Source: Taeniopygia guttata (lineage: Eukaryota; Chordata; Aves; Passeriformes; Estrildidae). From it: DNA of 64,000 nucleotides. Where the stretch lies: positions 60,761,001-60,825,000 of the forward strand of contig NC_133026.1 in the NCBI RefSeq assembly GCF_048771995.1. The letters run 5' to 3'. This document shows positions 1-11,500 of the stretch, piece after piece (positions within the stretch are counted from its first letter, which is position 1; each line of letters starts with the position of its first letter). Below the pieces are notes generated by a model. The model did not search any database and was not told where the DNA came from. It was given only the letters and a program-made list of their open reading frames with translations. Position numbers and translations under genes: made by a program.

Positions 1-3000
1 ATTAACTGAACTGTCATCAGGAATGATCAAGACTTGATATGGCATCTCCAATAGAACTCAGTAACTTTCACTCGGAACTGGATGCAAGCTGGCTTCATGC
101 TTTTAGACTGATAGAAGGTTCTACTGAAACAGAACGTGTCTTCAATCTGCTCTAAGTGGTTAGCACGCCTGACTAGACTCAAAATGACGTCTTGTTGAGC
201 CACTCGGATGTGTCCAAACCACAGATCTTATCACTCCTAACACAGGAACGACAGTACTGAGACACCAAGATGGGCCTTCCTTAAAGCTGACCACAGCTAC
301 CAGGCTGGGCTCTGCACAGAAGTGGGGAAATTACTGGACTAGAGACGACCCACGTGCAGAAGGGTTTGGCATGATCATCCTGAACTACATCCACATGAAA
401 AAGGGCCCTTGTCAAACTGAATGGGAGACAGTCCCAAGCAGGTAATGTCTTTCCATTTCCTGCCATTGCTAATCTGGACTTTGATAACTGCATTTATAAC
501 ACTGAGACCTCAGGGGTTTGGGCTCTTCTCAGAAATTCAACTTGGTTTTAGAAAGATAAGGCTGAAACAAGGGGAGAAGATCAACGTTCATATTTCAGCA
601 ACGAATTTTTAAACATCACTCAAGAACTTTTGTAGAGAAACTTAAGAGAGAACATGTACAGAGAGCAGTGTAACATCCCTGACAAAGGGCAATTAAATGT
701 GGTCTGAACAAGCTTAATGCAAAAGCAGCAGCAGTGACTGCCTTAGCCTATTTTCATATTCCTGTCTACTTTTACAGCCAGTTACCAAAATACTAGCTTA
801 TTCTCACTGAATTCATGACATGTACTAGTTTGCAGCCTGAGACCAAAGGAGAGAGATAAAGCCAATGGCAAAATAAGAAATGTATTTAACTACCTTCTGA
901 ATTACAAAGCACAAAGAACTGCATCTCTACAGCACAAAAATAACTTTTACACCCTTTCTTTGAGAATGTTTTCCTAGTCATGCAAGAAATAAAAAACTAT
1001 TAAGCATCTAAGAAGCATTTTGTTTAAAATAAGCTAAACCTAATGCCTGAGCCAATTTAAGAGCAGAGAAGGCCCTTATCATTTAATGGGGTAAAGAAAA
1101 TACATAGCAGATAAGGACATGGTCGGGGTGGAGAGGGGGTGAGGAGCCCACAAGATTAGATGATGAGTAATTTGGAGTTCTCTAGACTCTCGTTCTGAAG
1201 AGCACTCCTTTTCTAAGAAAAAAGGACTCTTACAATTCTATGATTTCTCCAGCAACCATGTCTCACCTAACATAGCAAGGGCTTCCATCACACAAATGCA
1301 CAAACGACTGTGGGAGAGGAAAAAGAAAAAAAACCCCTCAAGTTTTCTGCTTCAAATTCCTATCCCAAATGGCAACCAGAGTAAGTTATTTAGCCATAAC
1401 TCAGACATCTCCTAACCATAACTGCTAGAAGTAAAGAGAAATAATTTTTCTGAAGGATTTAAAATGAAAAGAATGCTGACTTAAGTTGAAAATAACTGGT
1501 ATGTAACAGCCTCTGAAATTGCCCAGTGACCTTCCTTCAGAAATGTAACACATTTCATTATACTTTCAACAGACCCTCAGAAAGAAATGTTTCTAGGGAA
1601 GACTGACTTTTTCTGCTTCAGTAAAGCAATTTATTCAGGTGTATTTTGAAAAGTTATCATGTGCAATGACAATCACTTACCCTCTTGAAAGGTCTCAACT
1701 AGCTATACACAATTTGCGAGTCATTATTCTTTTATTTATTTCGATAGTGGGTTTAACTAAGGCCTGATACTTGAACAGATTTTGATCTTTTTCTGTGAGA
1801 AGACTTCAAAGAAGCCCTTACATAATGTTACGGTCTTTAAATATTTTCATGAAGTTCCTCAGTCATTTCAGTAGCAAAGAATGCTCACTCCCACCATATG
1901 GTTAAAGAATTTACTTTACACACACAACATGGGAAGTCTTCTTGAATAGTATTTCCGATTTACATTACCATCATCCAATACTCTTCCTTATGCATGACAT
2001 TAGGGAATCTGAAATCCACAAGTACAAGTGTCCAGCATTATTAACAGCATTTATACGTCTAAGAACTAGTGACCTTCAAACCAACTGTTCCATATTTCAT
2101 TAGTTTGCATAAGCACTTTAGGAACATAACTGAAGTCAAAATAAAGCAAGCAGTTCTACAAGCAGTGACATCAATAAAACTGTTTGCCTACTTGATGATT
2201 TGTATCATCAATATATTCACATAGTTAGTTTTCCGAACTTTTTCTTCATCAATATATTCATATAGTTAGTTTTCCCATTGAACTCCTAATTTTACAGGAC
2301 TCGCAGGAATACTGTTTTTCAGACTTCTACTACTAACAAATTGATCTTAAACTGCTGATTAGCAGCAATGGTTACAGGGAGGCTTCTCCAACAAAAACAG
2401 CCTCAGCATTTTCAATGTGAATTTGTTTAAATGAACCCTTCTGATTGGAAGAGCCAGTACAGTAGCTTTTAAAGAGTTTAATAACTATACAGAATGAACA
2501 AAACTCCACGTAATCACTGCATATATAAATAAATAAAACCAACCAACCAAAATCCATTTCACTTTTTATGTTTGCTATTCTATTTCTTTACGAAAGTCAC
2601 AGAAAGTGCGTTAAGTCTCCTTCACATTTGCCTCAAGAATCATTAGTCCTGCAGGGAAACAGCCATAACCTAAGAACCTTAATGCAACCTTGAACACACC
2701 TCACGCAGAATATGATGCTGTAAAGCCAGTTACAGCATCCAAGTTAACACCTACTGCATAAAGCAACTGGGGAGCACTGTTGCAATTTCAAAATATCTTA
2801 ATCATTCTGGGGACAGCTGCATCCTCCAAAGAGGAACTCCAAAAAATAATAATGAAAAAACCAAACCAAAACTACTCACAGTAGATTTAAACAAACAGTG
2901 AACTGTAGCTTTTCTGCACAAAGCATACCCTGGAGATCTGGAGGTAAACTAAGAAAGCTAATTCTAGGACCCTGAATCTTTTGAACTGCTTAACTCATTT

Positions 3001-3885
3001 GCTGTCATGTGCCCAAATTCACTATTTTGTGATGCCACCTGAAAGCACCCCATCTTCTGTTCCCCTCTTTCCAAGCCACACACTCCTAAAACTTCAGGTG
3101 ATGTACTACTCATGGCCTCTTTCAACAGTATGCTCTTCCAAAGACTTCCTTCTACCATCTTGTCGAAATATTGCTCAAAGACATCCATATCTATCTATGT
3201 GCTTAAAGATGAAAGGGCGCCCAAGTGTCATCTGACCACTTCCTTTGTATTGGTTCTTCCATTTCCTCATACCTGACTTGGTTTTTTAGACCAAGGAGAT
3301 AATAGATTTGGCCTTTGGTTTATGCGTGTGTACACACACCACGTCACTACCCCGGCAGATGCTAACAGAAAAGAAAACTCGAGGTAACCGGTGGCTTGGA
3401 GAGTACAAAAGGAATGTCTCAAAAAGCCAGCGCTGAGATTGGAAGATGGTGACTCAGACCATCGCCTTAAGCCAACCGGGACACGCAGCGGTTGTCAGAG
3501 CCATCGGGACAAGTCATTTCCTTATCACCCGGGACTTGTGGCTCCCGGTATTTTGGTAGCTCGGGGTGCCACCGCCAGCTTTCCACGATTCCTCCCGGAC
3601 CCGTGGGCACTCCCAAGGCTGGCGCTGCCCGGCCGCCACCCCGCTCCGGGTGCCCAATCCTCCCTTCCACACTCCCAGCCTGGGGGCCCAGCTGCGCCCC
3701 CGCCTCAGAGAAAGCGGCTCCCTTCCCGCCTTCCTTCCCTTTCCCGGCGCGGGGCGGGCGGCTCGGGAGCCATCCCGGCGCCGAGGCCGAGCGGCAGCGC
3801 CCGCCCGCTGCCTCCTGCCGCGGCGAAGCGGGACGGCCGCCGGGGACCCCCGCCCCGCGCCCTCCCGGAGCGGCGCCGCACTCAC
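1..3885 (-). other. KDSR: KDSR intron 1 (5' part; continues past the left edge)
   Basis: This is the stretch downstream of the KDSR exon 1 donor. I found no second KDSR exon (no TGGSSGIGK-like cofactor loop on the minus strand). Open frames here are short and look random. The region is AT-rich except at its right end, where it enters the CpG island. It holds one imperfect direct repeat at 2,207-2,275 and no repeat family I can name with confidence. Confidence 0.75.
2207..2275 (+). repeat. Imperfect direct repeat, 28-bp unit, 41-bp period
   Basis: CATCAATATATTCACATAG and the following TTAGTTTTCC recur as CATCAATATATTCATATAG and TTAGTTTTCC, with 13 bp between the units. One mismatch was seen. 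Confidence 0.85.
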
Positions 3886-4640
3886 CACGACGTGCGCGCC
3901 GGGCAGCTTCAGGGACTTGGGGCTGATAAGCGGCGACACCATGTAGAGGAGGAGGACGAAGGCCACGATGAAGGCGGCGGCCAGGAGCAGCATGGCTTGG
4001 GCTGCGCCGGCGGAGGAGAGGCGGCGGGCGAGCGGGGTGCCGAGCCCCTGGGGCGGGTGTCGCGGCGCGGGGGTGGCGGGGCCGCCCGTCCGCTGCCCGT
4101 GCCGCGGCGGGACCGGCGGGGACGGCGCTGCCGCGGCGGGAGCGGGAGCGGGAGCGAGCGCGGCGCGGAGGAGGCGGACGCGGGAGGCGGGGCCGGGCCC
4201 GGCCGCCGCTCCGCCGCCCGATTGGCTGCCGGGGCGGGGCGCGGGCCCGCGCGCCGCCATTGGCCGGCGGGCGGGGGGCGGGCGCGCGCGGGTTGGCGGC
4301 GCGGCGGGGCCGGGCGCGTGGATTGGAGCCCGCGGCGCCCCCGGGTCAGGGACGGAGGCGAAGGGCGGCGGGAAGCGGGAGCCGCTCCCGGCGCCGCGCG
4401 CGCCCCCTGCAGGACAGCGGCGGTGCTGCGCCGCCGCCCCCCCGGGTCCTGTCCCTGGCGGCCTCTCCGGAGGGCACGGAGGGGCGGCCCCGGTCCGGAG
4501 AGCCCGGCCTTGGAGCGGTACCGGCAGGGCAGCGTGGGGCGGGACCGGCCCGGCCCGGCCCGGGGGCTCGCCGCTGCCGCCCGCCCCGAGATGGGCGGAG
4601 CGCGCCGGCTCGCCGCGGAGGCGTGGGCTCGGAGCTCGGC
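3580..4640 (-). promoter_or_regulatory. KDSR: KDSR CpG-island promoter with three CCAAT boxes
   Basis: A very GC- and CpG-rich block surrounds KDSR exon 1, unlike the AT-rich sequence on both sides. On the minus strand it carries three CCAAT boxes (ATTGG on plus at 4221-4225, 4259-4263 and 4322-4326), 230-330 bp upstream of the start codon, plus several GGGCGG Sp1-type boxes. There is no TATA box. This is the usual architecture of a dispersed-start housekeeping promoter; the transcription start probably falls at about 4,050-4,200. The long open frames across this block on both strands follow from its GC content (few stop codons) and are not genes. Confidence 0.85.
3886..3993 (-). CDS. KDSR: KDSR coding exon 1 (3-ketodihydrosphingosine reductase, N-terminus)
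   Basis: First coding exon, 36 codons, of 3-ketodihydrosphingosine reductase. This short-chain dehydrogenase of the ER membrane reduces 3-ketosphinganine to sphinganine with NADPH, the second step of sphingolipid synthesis. Seen directly: the ATG at 3993-3991 sits in a good Kozak context (G at -3). It is followed by a hydrophobic stretch of about 22 residues beginning MLLLAAAF, the N-terminal membrane segment of this family. The exon then reads [13 protein letters not shown], the first beta strand of the Rossmann fold, and stops just before the TGxxxGIG cofactor loop. The donor GTGAGT lies at 3885-3880 (phase 0). The frame stays open upstream to 4260, but only this ATG starts the conserved protein. 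The remaining exons lie beyond the left edge of the window. Identification rests on the near-identical vertebrate N-terminus and the neighbouring VPS4B. Confidence 0.93.
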
Positions 4641-4726
4641 CCTGAATGCCCTGCCCGTGAGCAGGGAGCTGCCGGCCTCGGGATGGAAAGGAGGAAAAGC
4701 GATTGACGTTGGTTAATCGTAAAGCC

Positions 4727-5076
4727 TTAGAATGGTGTGGGTTCCAAGGGACTTAAAGATCACGTCGATGCAGCCTCCTGCCGTGGGCAGAACACCTTCC
4801 ACCAGAACAGGTTGCCCAAAGCCCCGGCCAGCCTGAATGCTGCCAGTCATGGTCATCCACTGCTTTTCTGGGCAGCCTGTTCCAGTGCCTTATCAGCTTC
4901 ACAGTAACACAGTTCTGTATATCCAACCGAAATTTCCCTTCTTTCAGTTTGTACCCGTTCCCCTTTGTCCCATCACTACCGTTCTTGACAAAGAATCCCT
5001 CTGTCTTCCCTATGCGTTCCCTTCAGATACTGGGAGGTTGCTCCGAGGTCTTTACACAGACTTCTCGTATAGAGAG
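4727..5076 (-). mobile_element. CR1 LINE fragment (3' part)
   Basis: The plus strand reads as the reverse complement of a CR1 3' end. An AGAATGGTGTGGGTTCCAAG start is followed by GGCAGAACACCTTCCACCAG, GGGCAGCCTGTTCCAGTGCC, a CTTTCAGTTTGTACCCGTTC block and GGGAGGTTGCTCCGAGGTCT. The element therefore lies on the minus strand with its 3' end facing the KDSR CpG island, and is 5'-truncated. Divergence is moderate, so this is an old copy. Confidence 0.85.
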
Positions 5077-8000
5077 TATGAAGCACCTGTTTGTACACCA
5101 ACTTGTTAATACATTGCCTGGGGTTACCAACTGACATGAAGAAAATTGTGGAGATGTGTTGGAACATCCCTGCAACGTGCACTCAGAATGAGATGTGAGC
5201 AGAGAGCTCTCCCTTGTATGGGAAATATCGTGTGTCAGTGAGGTAGAATGCATAAACGCTTTATGCAAGATAATTAACAGACTTTATCACGGCGTGTTTT
5301 AAAGCCTGTTTTACATCATCACCCCAGTAAAAACAGATGCAGGTTCTGTGGGACTTGGTTTGCACAGGGGTTGAGCTCCACTGGGTTCCGCTGGCTGCAG
5401 TTGAAGCTCATGCAGCTCTCTTCTGTATCCAAAATTTTTTTCAGCATGGTGTTCCCTGCTGAGCGAAACTACAGGTTTTTCTTGTTATTGACATTAAAAG
5501 AAGATAAAAGCACAGTTTTCAGCTTTAAGGCATAATATTGGAACAAATATTCAAACAAAACAAAAAACCTAGAGCAGTTTGAGTAAAATAATTCTGTATA
5601 TTTGACTTAGACATTTAGATATTTATTTAGAATATTTTCATTTAAGTTATAATTATTTGTAACTTAAAAACTCAGATTATTTTTTCTCACTAGTTAATGT
5701 GGTCACTAGTTAAAATGCACTAGTTAAAATGCAGTCATTAGCTTGTACAAAATAGTTCCCCCCAAAAAGAAAAAACCAGAAACAAAATAAAACAAAGGAA
5801 AAACTAAAATCCCCTAGGCAAGAGGGTGTGCAGAAGGGTGTTGAAAGTAATATTGTAGAGGAGGAGACTAGAACTAGTGAGTAGGTGGAAATGGAAACAG
5901 AGTTGTGGGCAGGGATTATGCAGTTTTTAGGGTGAGAACAAAGGACCTGAATTTGATGCAGTAAAAGGATGAGAAAACCAAGGATTAATCTTGAAATGGG
6001 ATTAGTCTTGAAATGGAACATGTCTTTGGTGGCATTTTGAATCCAGTGCTTCAGAGGTGGAGGCACAAGGAAGTGAGAGGAAGATACTGCACATAATAAA
6101 AAAATGCTAGCTGCTAGGGTGACATCCATGGCAGCTGATTAGTGATCCATCTAAGAAAAGTATGTCAATTATGTTGTTAGCAGAAGTTAAAATAGGATGT
6201 GGACAGGAAAAAGCAGCAACCAAATATGCTCATTTCCTCTTACATGTGGGACAGTCTACATGTGCTGTCTTTCCAACAACATCAAACTGACACAAAAGAG
6301 GAGATTAATCAGATAATAACTACAGACTATTTCTAGACTTCCACCACAAGAGATATTGAGACTTTCAAAGCTCAAATGTCAGCAGTATAAAGCAGACAGA
6401 AGTAAATCTGTCCTTCACCATATAACTCTCAAGATCAAGGTGAGGTGAGGACATGAGTGCAAAAAATCATCTGCACTAAGCTCCCAGTAAAATTAAACTT
6501 TGGTAGTGGATCTTTAGCATCCTTGAACTTGTGATATTGCCCTGTTCAGTCACAGTTAAATGTTCACAGCTTGCTAATGGGGAAGTTATCTTGTGGTAGA
6601 TTTCTTGGAAAAAAATACTGCTTTTATCTTCTGGCTAAGAGGCCACTTTAGTAACCTTGGGATTGACAGTGCAGCTATGATAATGTTTGTTCTTGTTTTG
6701 CTCTCTGCACTATAAAAGTGACGTTGATTTCTGTGTGAGAAAGGCAATCAAAGGGGAAGACTTTATGAACTCCATAAAAGTAACCAATGAATTCCCCAGC
6801 AAAGCTTTTTGATTATTTTAAATAAATCCAATGGAAACTGAAGTCTTCCTTCTCCAGGTCACCTGGTTTGTATTCATCTCACATGACCTCAGTCATGGAG
6901 GAAACGCATTCCTGGCACGAGGGAATTATTTACAATAGAACTGTTTTCTCAATGACTCTAGAGCTGGAAATTGAATGCTAACATAAACATCATAACACTA
7001 CTCCAAACAGCAGTTATGTATAAAGCAATAATTAATCTGACCTTCATAAATAACATCACAAAGTGTATAATTTTCAAGAGTGAGCCGGCCAATGTCTGTA
7101 TATACCCTGAGGATGGGGAGGGAGAAAGAATGGATAAAACATACTCATTACTTTGCTAATTAATCTGCAGAAGAAACTTCAATACAACTGTGTTTAGGGA
7201 AGGACAGGGAACACAATACAAGTAGATGAAAGCAAAGTATAAGAGCTGTTGCAGCTGTGGTTTTCTGCTTCCTCACATTTGTTAATTTAAATCTTTCAAC
7301 GGAGTTTTGTGGGTTGAACCAAAGTATGGCAACTGTAGAATCAAAGTTATCATTTAAACATGGAAACAAGTTTTTGAATTGGTAATACTGCAGAACAAAT
7401 GGCTGATATTAGAAATGTCCTTTTGCCCTTAAAAGATACATGTTCCCAAAATACATCAACATGCAAAAGAGACATGTCACTTCCAGAGGTCTTTGGGAGA
7501 AGGGATGAAGTTTTGGAAGAGCAGGTAGCATGGTTGCAGCCTCCAGCCTCTGGAATCACTTGTGCCTGACTCATCATCGGCTGAGTTTTCTGGTTGTGTT
7601 TTCTGCCTATTGGGAAGGGCAGGGGAAGACCGGGATCCCACAGGCTACACTGTGATAAAGTTGGAGACACCTTGGTGTGATTTCCATTGAAACTCTCCTA
7701 CTGCGTTTAGAAAAAGAAATAGTAGTGAGAGAGTAATTTCCATACCCAAGCAAAATAACTTTTTTCTTTTCTGTTTCCAAAATATCTTGCTTTCTTTTCT
7801 AGAATAATGGCAGTGCAAATAGGTGGTTCCTGTAAACCAGCTTTCATGATCCCTTATCTCTTGAAGAAGAAGAGTTAAGAGGAACTCAAGGGCTGCTGTA
7901 CTCCATCAGAAAAGGATCTAACATACTGTCTGTCCCTGCCCATTGTCTATAGAGGATACTTGGGAAAGGGGAGTGAAATGATGGCCAGTAGTGACAAATG

Positions 8001-8139
8001 TAGGGTGACTGAAATGTATATCACACCCAGTTGTCTGTGTGGCTGCACTTTTCCAAACAAAAAACTGGCCCCGCTGTAACTGTACAGCACCTTGTGTGCT
8101 GGTGGTCATGCTGGCAGAGATCACAGAATTGTCTTTGTC

Positions 8140-8560
8140 TTGCAGGGCCACACAGCTCCCAGAGCAGTGCTCAGGCCGTAGCACCCTGTCCAGGTACCCT
8201 CTCTGCTGGAAAAACGTCAGTCTAACCCTGTGGGTCTCCCTGGAAGGAAATTTCCTGTGCCCCTGCACTCTGCGTATCTCCCAGAGGTGCCTGCAGCAGG
8301 GCCGGGTCCCAGTGCTCCCACAGCCACCAGCGCTGATGGCCCAGGGGCTGCTGCAGAATCACTCCCCAGGGTTGTGTGCACACAGGCAGGCGGTGCTTGT
8401 AGGCAGCCGGGGCTCAGGTCGAAGAGGGGCTGCCTGCTGGGAGCAGAGGAGGTGTTGGTGCCTGATCATGTGCTGCAAAAGCAGGTGACATGTACATATA
8501 TAGCCCGGGCACCAGCCTGCTTCCCCAGGGCTGCTGCGGCTGCTTTGGGAGGGATGCTCT
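8140..8560. other. GC-rich, CpG-poor block in the KDSR-VPS4B interval
   Basis: About 420 bp of clearly higher GC content than the surrounding sequence, rich in CAGCAGGG/CTGCTG-type words, so the overlapping open frames are compositional. A TACATATATAGCCCGGGC sequence at about 8,491-8,508 resembles a TATA box with a GC-rich flank. No domain or repeat family was recognised. Confidence 0.4.
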
Positions 8561-11500
8561 GGAAACAAAAGTGCTCAAAGCACTGTTTGAATCAGAATTT
8601 TGCCTTCATGCTGTACTTCAAAACTTATTTAACTGCTTAACATGTTTGGCATAGGTGTTAGAAAGAAAAAAAAAAGGAAAACAATATTAAAAATTAACTG
8701 CTTGTAAATTATGAACCATTATATGTTATAATTTTTATTTTATGCTGAAGTAACTGTTACTGATATTTTACATGTTGAGCACTAGATCTATTGAAATAAA
8801 ATTAATGGCAACCCAGTTAGTAAAAGCAAATCTTTATTCTCTAATTTGAAAAGACATACATTAAATTTGGGACAAAGATGATCTTGAACTTCATTTAGTA
8901 TGTGTTTCTTTTCATTTGGCACACCTACTTATACCAGACCTCACATGGGAACAATTTGCAGTTCACACTTGGACATGAGACTCCTTTGGCTTGCTAAATA
9001 TTTCTAGGGATGCTGTGGATTGTGGGTTGGAAGAGAAGGCTGAGCTGCCTACCTTCTCCTCAGGTGGCATGGAAAAGTACTGCTGAAAGCGAGAGGGCAC
9101 AGGCACAGGAGGGAAGAGGCTGTGGCCGGTCCCTGCACTGAAAGGTTCAGAGCTAAAACATACTTCAGGATATGCAAGAAGTGAATGCAGGCCTTTTACA
9201 TAGGGACATCCACTTTGTCTCTTGACATGAGCATCCACTCTCAACTGGTCCAATCACCTCAAAAATTATATTTAAGCAGATGATTACAATGCAAGTTCAT
9301 GTTACAAGATAGCACAGCTGATATTACAGGTAACAGCAGTTGTTTGACTAGATGAAGCTCCAGAGACACCAACTGTGTGTTCACCTGACACTGTAACAAT
9401 ACCCCCAGTGCCTCACTACCTTACAGCACTTATCCCCTAGGAACACTCTACTGGGCCACAATCATTGAACATGTACAGGAAAATGCACTATAAGATTAGA
9501 AGTGATACACTGGAGAGTTTGAAAATGCAGTTCTACCAAAATCACCTTCCTTTCAGGTGTATGATTTTCTCCACTACTTATTATACCTTGAGTGCTGGGG
9601 AAGGGGGTTCTTTTATTCCTAATGAAAGGCAGTCCTTTTTCTAATATGCAGACATGCCATAGTCTTTATTGGAGAAAGCTTATAGCTTGTGTTCCAAAGC
9701 TCTTCGTCATAAAATCGAATGCAGAGCCATTCTTACAATCAACAGTGGTTCAGGATGTGACATGTGTCAGCCTTTTCTGGAGTTGCTCTGGCTTTCCACA
9801 CCCTCCCCTGCAGCCTTCCACTTGTCAGCACTGCCATACAGCCTTTCCTCCTTTTCCAGCAAAATCAGTTGCAGCTCCTATCCTGCCTCACAGCTCTCCA
9901 GCTGGTTGCAGCTGCTCCTTTTCCCCAGTGTCCTAAGGAAGAGCTGAATGGCTAAGTGCAAAAACCAAGGATCTGCCAACCAGAAGGATTAAAAATATGC
10001 ATTGCCTGAGAATTTGTGCTTCAGGGGGATGGAAGAGGAGAAGATGCCAGCGCTGTGCTTACTGTAGGGTGACACACATCTCCTGCTGAAACTGGATAAT
10101 GAGAGAAAGAGAAGAGGTTCATAGGCTTGAGAGCCCCCCTCCCCCTTTGTTTAACAAACTCAAGTAAGAGTAATGTGAGGATTGCCATGGCTTCACCTTC
10201 CCTTGGCCCCTACGTGTCTAGAAAATCCACAGCTGCTGCTGTTATGGTTTCTAAGCTCCTATTATGATACTGTGACAGAGAAAGTTTTAATACAGAATTT
10301 TATCCATGGGGAAATTACTTCCTTGGTCACTATACTTTTCTAGGTTTTCAGATAGAAATTCTAGGCAGACAGCTAAAGGAGGGAGCCTTTTCTGGCTGTT
10401 TTCAACTATGTCTTAGGAATTACCATTGAAGCCACTGCATTGCTTGCTCAATGTTTGTGTCATGTTTTGCATTCCCTCAGACACAGTCTTTACCTACTAC
10501 TGTCATCATTATTTTCCTGGATATGTATTTTCATGAATGCTTTCACTTTCTAGCCAGATAGGGGACATTTTTGTAGTTAAATTTGCAGCAACTTCTGGCC
10601 TATATCTACTCAGCAATTTGGTGATTAAGTTGCTCCACCCAAGCTGCTAGCTAATGTGTTTTTCAAAAATAGGAATAATTTTCTGCTTTGTATTGTGCTT
10701 TTGGAAACACCTCTACATAATCTTTAAAGATTGACAGGTCCTACATGTTTGTGAGTCGTCTCTGCTTCAAAACTAAGCTACCAGTTATACCACCCCAGTT
10801 AAGCCACGTCTATTAAACTCGTGTTGATGAGACTCGATCTTGTTACAAAAGGCCAAATTAAGGATTTGTAGTCTTGGTAGGCCTCCGGTTTTCTCAAGAA
10901 CTTAGCTTTTGTAGGTGATCTTGGGTAGTTGCTATTCTTGCAAACCACCACATTGCTCCCCAGGTCTTCTTTGTGCCTCTCACTGACAACTCATTTCTAG
11001 AGCTGCTTGCCCTACCCCACATTGCTGTGTGGGACAGTATCCTACTCTTCCATTGCTCTTCACTTTATAGCTGCACTCTTAAAAATACCAGAAGAACTGA
11101 AATTACGTCCTCCAGGTTCATGCCAGGTTCTCTGTCAAAGTAATTCAGACAACTTTGTTTGCACAATCTTTTAATGTGAATTAAGTCTGTTTCCATTCCA
11201 GGTAACACACAGGGTATTGACAGCACTGGCAAGAGGCTGATGTTTATTTCTTTAATGAAATTACACAACCTCTGCCCTTGCCATCAGTCCCTGCTAAGTT
11301 ATCTTTGGCATGCACTGCAGAGAAGCTGCTGCTACACAATGGAAATCTAGAAGATGCCTTATACATAGCTCTGTTTTCCCCCTCTAACCCAAGAAATAGA
11401 TACAAAACAGGTTGCCGAATACAAGGAATTCAGCCATTCCTCCCCCTTGCACTGCTACCAAGTACATCAGAGTTGCTTGTGCGCCTCCAAGTCCATCTCT

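Noticed and set aside
3391-4716. Open frames of up to 441 residues over the KDSR promoter
   Set aside because: They lie in a CpG island, overlap each other in several frames and strands, and consist of Arg/Gly/Ala/Pro-rich sequence typical of GC-rich non-coding DNA. Only the 36-codon KDSR exon is supported.
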